A model generated the notes under the pieces. It ran no database searches and was not told the DNA's origin. It worked only from the letters and a program-made list of their open reading frames with translations. Below, piece after piece: positions 36,851-45,834 of a stretch of 64,000 bases of DNA. Source of the DNA: Aquiflexum sp. TKW24L (GTDB taxonomy: Bacteria > Bacteroidota > Bacteroidia > Cytophagales > Cyclobacteriaceae); assembly GCF_023502205.1 (NCBI RefSeq), contig NZ_JAMFLG010000009.1:88293-152292 (forward strand). The letters run 5' to 3'. Position 1 is the stretch's first letter, and each line of letters starts with the position of its first letter. Position numbers and translations under genes: made by a program.

Positions 36851-38197
36851 TTAATAAATCCCCGTGAAATTAAAAGGACTGATCTGATAAAGTTCAGTTT
36901 TGATACCTTCAGAAACATTCAGGGTTCCAATAAAATTTTTGATGGAATTTTCTGTGATTTTTTCGTTTGTGCGAGTCAATTCTTTTAGTGCCTCATAAGG
37001 TTTTGGATAGCCTTCCCGACGTAGGATTGTTTGAATGGCTTCTGCTACCACAGCCCAGTTGTCTTCCAGATCAGTGTTTATAGCAGCCTTATTGAGTTCA
37101 AGTTTGCCAAGCCCTTTTTCAAGTGACTCGAGGGCTATTAACATATGTCCCAACGGAACACCAATTACCCTTAAGACAGTACTGTCTGTCAGATCGCGCT
37201 GTAATCTACTGATTGGAAGTTTGGCTGCGAGATGCTCCAACAACGCATTAGCAATCCCAAGGTTTCCTTCTGCGTTTTCAAAATCAATAGGATTGACTTT
37301 ATGTGGCATGGCAGAAGATCCGATTTCGCCTGCTTTTATCTTTTGTTTGAAATAATTCATAGCCACATATTGCCATACATCTTTAGAAAGATCCAACAAA
37401 ATGGTATTGATTCTTTTGAGCCCATCAAAAAGCGCAGCAAGATTGTCATAATGTTCAATCTGGGTGGTGGGATAGCTTCTTTCCAAGCCAAGATAATTTG
37501 AGACGAAATCATCGGCAAATTTATTCCAGTCTATGGCAGGATAAGCTACAAAATGGGCATTCAGATTTCCTGTTGCGCCACCAAACTTTGCTGAATAAGG
37601 AACTTGGGCAAGTAGCTCTAATTGTTTTTCCAGACGAACAACAAATACCTTAATCTCTTTTCCCAATCGGGTGGGAGAGGCTGGCTGTCCATGGGTTTTG
37701 GCTAGCATCGGGATTTCTTTCCAATCATTGGCTTGGAACTCTAGTTTTGATACCACGCGGCCAAGTAAAGGCAAGATGACATCATTGAGTCCGTATTTCA
37801 GCATCAGCGGCGTAGCAGTGTTGTTGATATCCTGAGAAGTCAAACCAAAATGGATGAATTCTTTGAATTCTTGGAGGCCCAGGTTGTCAAATCTTCCCTT
37901 AATGAAATATTCCACCGCTTTGACATCGTGGTTCGTTATTTTCTCAGTTTCTTTTATGGTTTCTGCATCTGCAATCTGAAATTCAGACACGATATTTCTC
38001 AAAGCAGGATATAAGGATTTATCAAAATCTTTTAACTGAGGAAGGGGAAGTTCACACAGCGCGATGAAGTATTCTATCTCGACATGAACCCTATACTTGA
38101 TTAAAGCAAACTCTGAAAAGTAGGAGCGAAGTGGTGCTGTTTTGTTACCATATCTGCCGTCAATAGAGCTCACGGCTGTCAGATGTGTCAATTCCAT
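36851..38197 (-). CDS. purB: Adenylosuccinate lyase
   Basis: Cleaves SAICAR and adenylosuccinate, two steps of purine synthesis. It has 448 residues, matching PurB of the E. coli-like subgroup. The fumarase/aspartase superfamily signature is SSAMPHKVNPIDFENAEGN, and LTSQDINNTATPLML holds another catalytic region. The start at 38197 (MELTHLTAVSSIDGRYG) is the canonical opening of the family. It is monocistronic. Its neighbour on the right is divergent. Confidence 0.96.
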   Translation of the reverse strand: MELTHLTAVSSIDGRYGNKTAPLRSYFSEFALIKYRVHVEIEYFIALCELPLPQLKDFDKSLYPALRNIVSEFQIADAETIKETEKITNHDVKAVEYFIKGRFDNLGLQEFKEFIHFGLTSQDINNTATPLMLKYGLNDVILPLLGRVVSKLEFQANDWKEIPMLAKTHGQPASPTRLGKEIKVFVVRLEKQLELLAQVPYSAKFGGATGNLNAHFVAYPAIDWNKFADDFVSNYLGLERSYPTTQIEHYDNLAALFDGLKRINTILLDLSKDVWQYVAMNYFKQKIKAGEIGSSAMPHKVNPIDFENAEGNLGIANALLEHLAAKLPISRLQRDLTDSTVLRVIGVPLGHMLIALESLEKGLGKLELNKAAINTDLEDNWAVVAEAIQTILRREGYPKPYEALKELTRTNEKITENSIKNFIGTLNVSEGIKTELYQISPFNFTGIY

Positions 38198-38432
38198 ATA
38201 GGTTCATTTATTATTGGTCCGCAATTTAGGTTATCAGTCTGATATAGTCTGGTAAAATTTTAACAAATGGATTTTCGCTATGAGTATTTTCCAAGCCTTT
38301 TGCCAAATTATAATTCTCTTTCGAATTTTTTCTTTTCAAATTCCTTTCAGGGAATTCGAACCTGTTTTCAGTTTTTTTGTTCTTACTCAAGATATTATTC
38401 AATCAGATAAGTAAATAAATAAAACCGTAGAT

Positions 38433-38440
38433 TAATTTTG
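38433..38440 (+). promoter_or_regulatory. -7 box that sets the reductase start
   Basis: TAATTTTG overlaps the TTG codon at 38438 that would open the reductase frame. If it is a -7 box the transcript begins near 38447, so translation must start at the ATG 38480. No well-spaced -33 TTG was found. Confidence 0.45.
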
Positions 38441-38479
38441 AGCCTAGCTCAAGGTTTAATTGGAATAACGCAATTGGGA

Positions 38480-39586
38480 ATGTTTAATCTATTCAAGAAG
38501 AAAAAGGAAGAAAATAAAAGAGGCGACGATTATTTGTCTCTTAAGGTAAGAGAAGTTGTAAAAGAAACTACAGATACTGTCACCATTTACTTTGAGCAAC
38601 CAGATCCATACCTTGATTACAAGCCGGGACAATACCTGACTGTGATATTAGACTTGGGTGGCAAGGAAGTCAGAAGGTCTTATAGTCTTTGTACTTCGCC
38701 TTTCACAGATCCCCATCCTGGAATCACTGTAAAAAAAGTAAAAGATGGACTTGTTTCCAACTACCTGAACGATCAGATCAGACCCGGCAAAACCATTGAG
38801 ATCATGAAGCCGCTAGGACATTTTACTACTGATTTTCATTCCAAAAATAAAAACCATTTCGTGATGATTGCCGGTGGAAGTGGCATTACTCCGATCATGG
38901 GCATCACCAAATCAGTATTAGTCAATGAACCCGATTCCAAAGTGACGGTCATCTATTCCAGTCGGTCCGAGGAGAACATTATCTTCAAAAAACAATGGGA
39001 AGAGCTTGAAGCAAAGTACGAAGGAAAATTAAAAGTGGTTCACAACCTCAGTCAACCCTCTTCCATCTGGACAGGATTGAAAGGGAGATTGAATATCCAA
39101 ACGATTAAGTCCATTCTTTCTGAAATCAATTATCCTGAATTGGAGGCCTCAAAATTTTTTGTCTGTGGGCCAGATGGGGTGATGGATACCGCATTTGCGG
39201 CATTGGTTGAAATGGGAATTGACAAAAAGACTATTCATAAAGAAAGTTTTTATCTTGACCTCCATGCCAAGGAGGAAGATCTCAAATCCAAAGGAAAATT
39301 ATCACCTGAACTCACTCGGGAAATTGAAGTCACGGTCGAAGGTCAATCTTATTCTTTTGAAGTACCTGCCGGAAAAACCATTTTAGAAGCAGGTTTGGAC
39401 AAAGACATAAACATGCCTTACAGCTGTCAAAGTGGCCTTTGTACAGCTTGTAGGGGAAAATTGATATCAGGAAAGGTCGACATGATCGAGGATGCCGGTC
39501 TGAGTGAAAGTGAAATTGCAGCAGGATATATATTATGCTGTTCATCCAAGCCTGCAAGTTCGGATATCAAAATTGTTATCGAATAA
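38480..39586 (+). CDS. FNR-type oxidoreductase with C-terminal 2Fe-2S ferredoxin domain
   Basis: A flavin reductase of 368 residues with three domains: FAD-binding (RRSYSLC motif around residue 70), NAD(P)-binding (MIAGGSGITPIMG around 135) and a plant-type ferredoxin (about 283-368) with cysteines C316, C321, C324 and C353 or C354 (SCQSGLCTAC then LCCS). The layout matches phenylacetate oxygenase reductase PaaE/HcpR-like proteins, which feed electrons to oxygenases. No oxygenase is adjacent. The start ATG is preferred over the frame's TTG because the promoter box overlaps the latter. Confidence 0.9.
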   Translation: MFNLFKKKKEENKRGDDYLSLKVREVVKETTDTVTIYFEQPDPYLDYKPGQYLTVILDLGGKEVRRSYSLCTSPFTDPHPGITVKKVKDGLVSNYLNDQIRPGKTIEIMKPLGHFTTDFHSKNKNHFVMIAGGSGITPIMGITKSVLVNEPDSKVTVIYSSRSEENIIFKKQWEELEAKYEGKLKVVHNLSQPSSIWTGLKGRLNIQTIKSILSEINYPELEASKFFVCGPDGVMDTAFAALVEMGIDKKTIHKESFYLDLHAKEEDLKSKGKLSPELTREIEVTVEGQSYSFEVPAGKTILEAGLDKDINMPYSCQSGLCTACRGKLISGKVDMIEDAGLSESEIAAGYILCCSSKPASSDIKIVIE

Positions 39587-39626
39587 AGCCTTGGAAATCA
39601 CCCAGATTAGAAAAATATACGATAAA

Positions 39627-40082
39627 ATGGAGCGGAACGTGTTGATTATGATCGCTGTTCCGATTCCTTTTTTTGGGTTTGTTTACCTAAATTCTGAAAA
39701 TCCGATTTTCTTTTTTGAAATCCCTCAATTGTCTGAATTCTGGGAATATTTTTTATTGGCTATAGGCTTTACTTTTTTAATAGCCCAATATTTTGTTTTT
39801 CATAAGGAGACTAAAATCATTTCAACTTCCGATAAAGATATGGCCGGAAAAATGAATGCATTTTCCGAGGCTGTCTTCAAGAGATTTTGGTATTTGTTTA
39901 TCACCGCCTTGATAGCTGCTTTGGGTTTATTTTTATTTGGTAATCCAGGGTATACCGTCGCTTTCGCGATTACTTTGTTGTTTTTTTCCATTGCCAAACC
40001 TACCCCTGATAGAATTATTAGGGCTTTGAAATTGAAAGGTGAAGAGAAGGATCAGGTTAATGCATTAAAAATCCGAATATAG
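39627..40082 (+). CDS. Small polytopic membrane protein of unknown function
   Basis: About 151 residues with four hydrophobic helices (near residues 5-25, 35-55, 90-110 and 112-128). The frame continues upstream inside the reductase gene. The ATG at 39627 (MERNVLIMIAVPIPFFG) is preferred, although a TTG at 39591 would add an amphipathic 12-residue prefix. It follows the reductase stop by 40 bases and may share its transcript. It ends next to the HesB gene on the opposite strand. No family is recognised. Confidence 0.65.
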   Translation: MERNVLIMIAVPIPFFGFVYLNSENPIFFFEIPQLSEFWEYFLLAIGFTFLIAQYFVFHKETKIISTSDKDMAGKMNAFSEAVFKRFWYLFITALIAALGLFLFGNPGYTVAFAITLLFFSIAKPTPDRIIRALKLKGEEKDQVNALKIRI

Positions 40083-40100
40083 TTTACTCTTTCGGAAAAA

Positions 40101-40421
40101 CTATCTTTCAATATCATGCCTTTTGGGAATATCAGGGTTGACAAAAGTGAAGCCTCTAGCCTCATCTCCTTCGAAAAAATCTACCTGCATGCCCATCAAG
40201 AACATATAGTGCTTTTTTTCAATCAAAACAGGAATGCCTGCAACCTCAAATTGTTGATCTCCATCCTTAGGTCTATCAAATCCTAAAAGGAAGGACATGC
40301 CACCACAACCACCTCCTTTGACACCCACACGGAGAGCGTAATCTGTAGGGATGTTTTTATTAGCAATGATATCCTTGATTTCGGATTGGGCTTTCTCAGT
40401 TATTTTTATTGGGATCAACAT
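40101..40421 (-). CDS. HesB/IscA family Fe-S protein lacking the C-terminal CxC
   Basis: A 106-residue protein of the A-type Fe-S carrier family, with the GGGCGGMSF motif (C39) and the usual beta fold. Carriers of the IscA type bind iron or a [2Fe-2S] cluster with three cysteines. Here the last two, normally in a CGCGSSF-like end, are absent: the sequence ends RGFTFVNPDIPKRHDIER. It may therefore act differently from a standard cluster carrier, or dimerise with only one Cys per chain. The frame starts earlier, but ATG 40421 is the natural start. A promoter lies upstream on its strand. Confidence 0.85.
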   Translation of the reverse strand: MLIPIKITEKAQSEIKDIIANKNIPTDYALRVGVKGGGCGGMSFLLGFDRPKDGDQQFEVAGIPVLIEKKHYMFLMGMQVDFFEGDEARGFTFVNPDIPKRHDIER

Positions 40422-40453
40422 AATTATTAAATCCACTTTTTGATGGTGAAGTT

Positions 40454-40485
40454 CAAATTTAGGTTTTAAAAATATCAATTGGCAA
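40454..40485 (-). promoter_or_regulatory. Promoter of the HesB/IscA-like gene
   Basis: On the minus strand, TTG (40485-40483), 21 bases, then TAAATTTG (40461-40454). It lies 33 bases before the ATG and excludes the longer ORF start at 40478 as a translation start. Confidence 0.6.
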
Positions 40486-40538
40486 AGTTTTATTGCGTCT
40501 ATTAATTTCTGATATTCGGAACAAAAAATTGTAATTCT

Positions 40539-41060
40539 ATGGCGTATCTCGCAGATTTATTAAAAATTGTTTTGCCTGCCGGGTTGGTTATTTATGGGAT
40601 GTACCTGACTATCATGTCTTTTCTTCAAAAAGAAAGAGAGAAGATGTTGCTGGATTTGAAAACCCAAAACACCCAAACAGTTCTCCCTGTAAGGCTTCAG
40701 GCAGGAGAAAGACTTTGTCTTTTACTCGAAAGGATTACTCCAAATAACCTTGTCAGAAGGATAAACAACCCTGAGTATTCAGCAAGGGAATTTTACAGTC
40801 AATTGCTTCATGAAGTAAGAGAGGAGTTTAACCATAACCTTTCGCAGCAGGTTTATTTTTCAGATGAAACTTGGGAAAGTGTCCGACGTGCAGTGGAGAG
40901 TGTCGTGACCATCATCAATACCTCCATGCAGGATATGCCTGAGGATGCTCGAAGTATTGAACTTGCCAAGCGTGTTTTTCAACTTACTTTGGACCAAAAA
41001 AATGATGCAATCCAAATGGCTTTGAAATCCGTTAAGTCTGAAATACGAATATTCTTCTGA
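40539..41060 (+). CDS. Conserved protein with N-terminal membrane anchor (DUF7935-like)
   Basis: A 173-residue protein with one N-terminal helix (LLKIVLPAGLVIYGMYLTIMS, about 6-26) and a cytosolic helical region (RLQAGERLCLLLERITPNN, FYSQLLHEVREEFNHNLSQQ). It resembles a conserved Bacteroidetes family of unknown role that I recall as DUF7935; the label should be checked. It leads a four-gene string: YkvA starts five bases after its stop, and the Rossmann and dtd genes follow closely. No signal sequence for export is evident. Confidence 0.75.
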   Translation: MAYLADLLKIVLPAGLVIYGMYLTIMSFLQKEREKMLLDLKTQNTQTVLPVRLQAGERLCLLLERITPNNLVRRINNPEYSAREFYSQLLHEVREEFNHNLSQQVYFSDETWESVRRAVESVVTIINTSMQDMPEDARSIELAKRVFQLTLDQKNDAIQMALKSVKSEIRIFF

Positions 41061-41065
41061 TAAAT

Positions 41066-41479
41066 ATGGCATCACTTAGAGAAAAAACAGTTGATTTTTT
41101 TGGTAAAGCAAAACTCCTTTACCTTGAAAAAGCCAACCAAATTGCCGGGGAAGATGGGAAACTTCAGAAACTCTTAAAAAATGTGGGAGAAAGACTCACT
41201 CAGGTTTCCAACCATCCTAATGTCAGAACAGCGTTAGAACCGATCATGATTTTCAAAAGAATGATCCATGCTCATAGAAGTGGCAAATTTACGGTCTCTT
41301 CTAAGACACTTGGGCTTATTGTGTTGGGATTGGTGTACTTTATTTCGCCTCTTGACATTATACCGGATTTTATACCGCTTTTGGGTTTTACAGATGATTT
41401 GTCAGTCATCTTGGCGGTTTTCAATTCGGTCAAGCATGAAATCGATGACTTTTTACTTTGGGAAAAGACACAAGCTTAA
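41066..41479 (+). CDS. YkvA family protein (DUF1232)
   Basis: A 137-residue protein of the YkvA/DUF1232 family. The hallmark LGLVYFISPLDIIPDFIPLLGFTDDL is a membrane-associated hairpin conserved from bacteria to archaea. The N-terminal half is charged and probably helical. No function has been shown for the family. It starts five bases after the preceding gene, and the Rossmann oxidoreductase gene follows 41 bases later. Confidence 0.9.
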   Translation: MASLREKTVDFFGKAKLLYLEKANQIAGEDGKLQKLLKNVGERLTQVSNHPNVRTALEPIMIFKRMIHAHRSGKFTVSSKTLGLIVLGLVYFISPLDIIPDFIPLLGFTDDLSVILAVFNSVKHEIDDFLLWEKTQA

Positions 41480-41520
41480 ACATTTTTGCATTTCATATTT
41501 TTGGACGTACTTTACCTGAT

Positions 41521-42237
41521 ATGAAAAAAATCGCATTTCTCGCAGGTACCTCGGGTTTGATTGGCATGCAACTGCTTCACCAATTGCTTCAGGATAGTTC
41601 TTACGATTACCTCATCTCTGTAGGCAGGCGCAAGCTTGCGTTGAAACATAATAAGTTGATCCAAGTGGAAGGGGATTTCAGCAAAATCCAAAACTGGGAT
41701 ATTGAATCCAAACTGAGGGAAGAGGACATTGGAGGGATATTTTTCCCTGTTGTGGATGCCATCAATAAAAAATCGATTGAAATGCATGCTTTTTGTTCGC
41801 TCGGTACTACCATCAAAATAGCTGGTTCCAAAGAAAAATTCTTTGAAATAGACCATGATTTTGTAATGGGCTTTGCGAAATGGACGCATGCACTTGGTGC
41901 GAGTAAATTTATGTACGTCAGCGCTATGGGAGCAAATTCCCAATCTTCTGTCTTTTACAATAAAGTTAAAGGCCAAGTAGAAGAAGATCTTAAGGTGATT
42001 CCATTTGAATATCTGGGCTTGTTTCAGCCATCTTTATTGGTTGGCAATAGGAAAGATTTCCGGTTTGGAGAAGAAGTTGCCAAAATATTGACAAAGCCAT
42101 TGGTCTGGCTGAAGCTTGGAAAATCCTTTAGGCCTATCAATGACAACCAAGTCGCCAAAGCCATGATTAATCATGCCAACCAAACCAAATCCATAAAAGT
42201 GGATACCATCTCATCTAAAATAATGCAGGAGTTTTGA
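41521..42237 (+). CDS. NAD(P)-binding Rossmann-fold oxidoreductase
   Basis: A 238-residue protein of the atypical short-chain dehydrogenase type, resembling the HTATIP2/NmrA-like group. The dinucleotide motif is near the N-terminus (MKKIAFLAGTSGLIGMQLL), and KFMYVSAMGANSQSSVFYNKVKGQVEE contains the YxxxK pair. The frame opens inside the YkvA gene, but the ATG at 41521 precedes the Rossmann core, so it is chosen. The dtd gene starts three bases after its stop, suggesting cotranslation. The substrate is unknown. Confidence 0.85.
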   Translation: MKKIAFLAGTSGLIGMQLLHQLLQDSSYDYLISVGRRKLALKHNKLIQVEGDFSKIQNWDIESKLREEDIGGIFFPVVDAINKKSIEMHAFCSLGTTIKIAGSKEKFFEIDHDFVMGFAKWTHALGASKFMYVSAMGANSQSSVFYNKVKGQVEEDLKVIPFEYLGLFQPSLLVGNRKDFRFGEEVAKILTKPLVWLKLGKSFRPINDNQVAKAMINHANQTKSIKVDTISSKIMQEF

Positions 42238-42240
42238 GAT

Positions 42241-42693
42241 ATGATCGCAGTGATTCAAAGGGTTTCGGAGTCATCCGTCAAAATAGATGGTATCAATAAG
42301 GGCCAAATCGCCAAGGGATTGATGGTTTTGTTGGGAATTGAGGACGCAGATGGGGCAGAAGATAGCGAGTGGCTTTGCAAGAAAATTGTAAACCTCAGAA
42401 TTTTTCCGGATGAAGATGGCGTGATGAATAAAAGTATCCTTGAAGTCTCGGGAGATATTTTGCTTATCAGTCAGTTTACACTCCATGCGAGTACCAAAAA
42501 AGGCAACCGACCTTCCTATATCAAGGCTTCAAAACCTGATATTGCCATCCCGATTTATGAGAAGTTTATCTATCACTTGGAAAAGGAATTGGGTAAGACG
42601 ATCCAAACTGGAGAATTCGGCGCAGATATGAAAGTGGCATTGGTCAATGATGGGCCAGTCACGATCATCATGGATAGTAAGAATAAAGTTTGA
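42241..42693 (+). CDS. dtd: D-aminoacyl-tRNA deacylase
   Basis: Removes D-amino acids (and glycine) mischarged on tRNA, 150 residues. Family fingerprints are MIAVIQRVSESSVKIDG, the SQFTLHASTKKGNRPSY loop and the cross-subunit NDGPVTIIMDS. It is a cytosolic dimer. Its ATG lies three bases after the stop of the preceding oxidoreductase gene, so they form an operon. This is ordinary housekeeping. Confidence 0.96.
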   Translation: MIAVIQRVSESSVKIDGINKGQIAKGLMVLLGIEDADGAEDSEWLCKKIVNLRIFPDEDGVMNKSILEVSGDILLISQFTLHASTKKGNRPSYIKASKPDIAIPIYEKFIYHLEKELGKTIQTGEFGADMKVALVNDGPVTIIMDSKNKV

Positions 42694-42860
42694 GCAAGAA
42701 GCAAGAGTTTACAGTTAACAGTCTCAATAGGCAGTTGCAGAAGTTAACAATGAGAAATTTAGGTTAATAGACACAGTAAGCAGTCACAGTAGGCAGTTTT
42801 GGAAAGCCACTACAACAATTACAACAATTACAACCATTACAACCCCCACATCTTCCTTCT
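42694..42860. repeat. Low-complexity word-repeat spacer
   Basis: The 167 bases between dtd and the double ABC gene consist of short repeated words. Examples are ACAGTAAGCAGTCACAGTAG near 42773 and a run of ACAATTACAACAATTACAAC-like units around 42811-42845. No promoter or gene is visible. It resembles the tracts found within the trp operon. Confidence 0.7.
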
Positions 42861-44354
42861 ATGCCTACTCTAATTTCTATCCAAAACGCAACGGTCAGGC
42901 AACTCGATAAGGTGGTTTTTGAAGGATTGGATTTTGTATGGGAAAGCGGTCAGCAGTGGGCAATTTTGGGCAAATCGGGTGTTATGCTTACTGCATTTAT
43001 AGATACTATTTTGGGTAAAACGATGGTGACTTCGGGAAAAGTCGAAAGACCTTTTTCAAAACAATACCAAGAACAAAAGACAAAAGCAGGAGAAGTAAAT
43101 TCTTTCAGGGATCTGATCGCCACCGTTTCTCAACAATATACTTTTCGGAACAAATCCAACCTTCAGAATTTCTACTACCAACAGCGATTCAATTCCATGG
43201 AATCAGAAGAAGCCATGACTGTGGAAGAGTATCTAAAAAGTTTAGAAGTGAAGGTATCCGGTCCATGGGATCTTCCAAGGGTAATCAACTTCATGGATCT
43301 GAAGCACCTTAAGGACAAGTCGCTTATTAAACTTTCCAACGGAGAAACAAGAAGATTGTCTTTTGCGACAGCGCTAATCAAGAATCCAAAAATACTTTTG
43401 ATGGATCAACCACTGACTGGGTTGGACAATGAAATAAGAGCTGATTTTGGGAGAATGCTTGCTGTTATCATTGCCTCCGGAATACATGTCCTGATGAGTA
43501 CGCACCAAGATGAAATTCCCGAAAGTATCACACATGTAGCTATTTTGTCAGATAAAAAAATCGCCCATTATAGCATTGCGGAAAATGTGACCGAGAGTTA
43601 TCCAACGAAACAGATTGAAAATGCCATTGACCATAAGCAAGTAACAAAGCTTTTGATACAAAAATCAGAAAATCCTTGTCAGAAAATCTTAGAATTCAAG
43701 AATGTTTCTGTTAAGTATGGTGAGAACTTGATCCTCGATAAAATTAATTGGACGATCCTTCCCAATGAGAAGTGGGCGTTAAAAGGAGAAAATGGTGCAG
43801 GAAAATCAACGCTGCTCAGTTTGATATTGGGAGAAAATCCACAAGCTTATGCAAATGAAATATGGCTTTTTGATCGTAAAAGGGGCTCAGGGGAAAGTAT
43901 TTGGGATATCAAAAAACAAATAGGATTCGTAGCACCTGAACTTTCGCGTTTTTTTCCTTCCAATCAGACTTGTATCAAAGTAATTCTATCAGGCCTATTT
44001 GATACAATGGGTCTATTCAAGAAAGTTTCCCCAGAGCAGGAAAAATTGGGAATGGATTGGTTGGCATTATTTCACCTCGAAACTGTAGCAAACCAATTGC
44101 TGCGTCAACAGTCATTGGAAAATCAAAGATTTTTATTGCTTGCTCGAGCTTTGATCAAAAACCCTGATTTATTGATTTTAGATGAAGCTGCCCAGGGAAT
44201 GGATGACTTACAAAGAATCAAATTCCGAGCAACGGTGGATTTGGTAAGCGGATTGATTCCGGTTTCGATGATTTATGTGAGTCATTACGAAGAAGATATT
44301 CCTAAATGTGTGGATAGAATTTTTAGATTAAAAAAAGGAAAAGCAGTCTCCTGA
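42861..44354 (+). CDS. Double ABC ATPase (ModF/PhrA-like) with one degenerate site
   Basis: A 497-residue protein with two fused ABC ATPase domains and no membrane helices, like ModF. NBD1 (about 1-260) has a degenerate Walker A (GKSGVMLT, no Lys), a Walker B with Gln instead of catalytic Glu (ILLMDQP), but a good signature LSNGE. NBD2 (about 275-497) has intact Walker A GENGAGKST and Walker B ILDEA, but a degenerate signature (SLENQ). In a head-to-tail dimer one site should be competent (NBD2 core with NBD1 signature), the other dead. It follows a low-complexity spacer and converges with the phosphatase. Its partner is unknown. Confidence 0.88.
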   Translation: MPTLISIQNATVRQLDKVVFEGLDFVWESGQQWAILGKSGVMLTAFIDTILGKTMVTSGKVERPFSKQYQEQKTKAGEVNSFRDLIATVSQQYTFRNKSNLQNFYYQQRFNSMESEEAMTVEEYLKSLEVKVSGPWDLPRVINFMDLKHLKDKSLIKLSNGETRRLSFATALIKNPKILLMDQPLTGLDNEIRADFGRMLAVIIASGIHVLMSTHQDEIPESITHVAILSDKKIAHYSIAENVTESYPTKQIENAIDHKQVTKLLIQKSENPCQKILEFKNVSVKYGENLILDKINWTILPNEKWALKGENGAGKSTLLSLILGENPQAYANEIWLFDRKRGSGESIWDIKKQIGFVAPELSRFFPSNQTCIKVILSGLFDTMGLFKKVSPEQEKLGMDWLALFHLETVANQLLRQQSLENQRFLLLARALIKNPDLLILDEAAQGMDDLQRIKFRATVDLVSGLIPVSMIYVSHYEEDIPKCVDRIFRLKKGKAVS

Positions 44355-44357
44355 TCA

Positions 44358-45011
44358 TTAAGCAAGGTCAATTGCTTCTGTTGGAATGGAGATAGTTTCT
44401 ATATAAGTCCCGTCATCTTCGAGCCTGATTGCCGTAAGGCAGACACCTCCATACGCTCCTGTGTCGATATTCCAGGAATTTGAATCCGGGTTATACAAAG
44501 GAATTCCATCCCGCCTTGGTGTATGTCCTATGATTTGAAGTCTTCCGGTATTTATGAGTGGCTGCCTATTCCACAATAGGCCATAAGTATTCTTTTGATC
44601 ATACGGATCACCAATACCTGAAAAACCCGCATGTGTTACCTGCACGTGTTCATTTTCCCAAATTAGTGGCAAGTCGGTCAACCAAGTGGAGAAATTGTCC
44701 GGATCTATCCGGGCTTCCTCAAATTGCCTTTGAGTTTTGTTTCCTCCATTTTTTAGCCATAGTCCCAACCTGTCCTCGCCTTTCATATAATTGATCATCA
44801 ACTGCTCGTGGTTACCTCTTATAAAATGGACTTCTTTTTTAAAATTCATTTGCAACTCAAAAGCCAGTTGGAGCACAGCTGGTGAAAACGCACCTCTATC
44901 TACCAAATCGCCCAATTGTACAAGAGTTTCCGACTTTGGATCCCAATGGTCCAATAGGTTTAAAAAAGTATGGAGACACCCATGTACATCGCCAACAACA
45001 AATATTCCCAT
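44358..45011 (-). CDS. Metallophosphoesterase, serine/threonine phosphatase type
   Basis: A 217-residue metallophosphoesterase of the PPP-like/PrpA group. All three core motifs are visible: GDVHGC (residues about 7-12), GDLVDRG (about 35-41) and GNHEQ (about 66-70), plus a downstream GHTPRRDG. Family members are protein phosphatases or diadenosine tetraphosphate hydrolases. Without a regulatory domain, the choice cannot be made. It ends four bases from the ABC gene on the opposite strand. Confidence 0.92.
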   Translation of the reverse strand: MGIFVVGDVHGCLHTFLNLLDHWDPKSETLVQLGDLVDRGAFSPAVLQLAFELQMNFKKEVHFIRGNHEQLMINYMKGEDRLGLWLKNGGNKTQRQFEEARIDPDNFSTWLTDLPLIWENEHVQVTHAGFSGIGDPYDQKNTYGLLWNRQPLINTGRLQIIGHTPRRDGIPLYNPDSNSWNIDTGAYGGVCLTAIRLEDDGTYIETISIPTEAIDLA

Positions 45012-45246
45012 ATTCTAATTACTGTTCAATATTATATTTTCAGGATTTATACTAAATCCCAAAAATGAATCAATTAATTACTTGTGATGGTCAATAAAAT
45101 TAATTATAATCACTTCATAATCAATTTTATATAACCAAAACATTCCCGCCTCACAAGAAGTTTTCATTTGGATTTAATTTGATTACCAAAATGAAATAAT
45201 TCCATAGATCTTTAAACGATTTCAAACCTTCGAATTGTTGTTAGTT

Positions 45247-45825
45247 ATGAAAAAATCAACATTTATTTTCGCCTCCCTCGCTTTAATTTTTTCTGCATGC
45301 CTCAGCCAAAAGGATTATGTTGCAGATTATGATTTTAATTATGCAGGAAATTTTAAAAAATACAAAACCTATAGTTTTGTAAATAACCCATTCCCTGATA
45401 CAACTACCCACCATTTGGCTATCGAAAAAACGATTGCAAACAGACTAGGTTCACAGGGATTTAAATTACAGGAGGAAAAGCCGGATATTCTGATCAATTA
45501 TAAGGTATTTTTGGATGAAGTGAAATACCGTGGGTACGAACAGCCTAACTTCGATTATTGGGTAGAAAGAAGAAGTGTTGAGGTGGAAATGACAGAGGAG
45601 GAAGAAAAAAAAAATAGGGAAAGAGATGAAAATTACAATCAGGTCAAATTCACTGAAAACAAAGGCATGTTGGTAATTTTTGTAATCGATAACAAAAGGG
45701 GAAACACCATTTGGCAGGGATATACCCCGGCAAGTTTTGATTTCTTTTCACCCGAAGTCAATACCGAACTTACCAAAGCCACTTACAGGGTGATGGACCA
45801 ATTTAAGATTTTGACTAGAAATTAA
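45247..45825 (+). CDS. DUF4136 family lipoprotein
   Basis: A 192-residue lipoprotein with lipobox IFSAC (Cys near residue 17). The mature part fits DUF4136: YDFNYAGNFKKYKTYSFVNNP at the start and DILINYKVFLDEVKY in the middle. The family is common in Bacteroidetes outer membranes, role unknown. The ATG at 45247 begins the signal peptide; the frame extends only four codons more. A region of charged residues (EMTEEEEKKNRERDENYN) is unusual for a secreted domain. It converges on the GH3 gene. Confidence 0.85.
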   Translation: MKKSTFIFASLALIFSACLSQKDYVADYDFNYAGNFKKYKTYSFVNNPFPDTTTHHLAIEKTIANRLGSQGFKLQEEKPDILINYKVFLDEVKYRGYEQPNFDYWVERRSVEVEMTEEEEKKNRERDENYNQVKFTENKGMLVIFVIDNKRGNTIWQGYTPASFDFFSPEVNTELTKATYRVMDQFKILTRN

Positions 45826-45834
45826 TTAAGTTCA

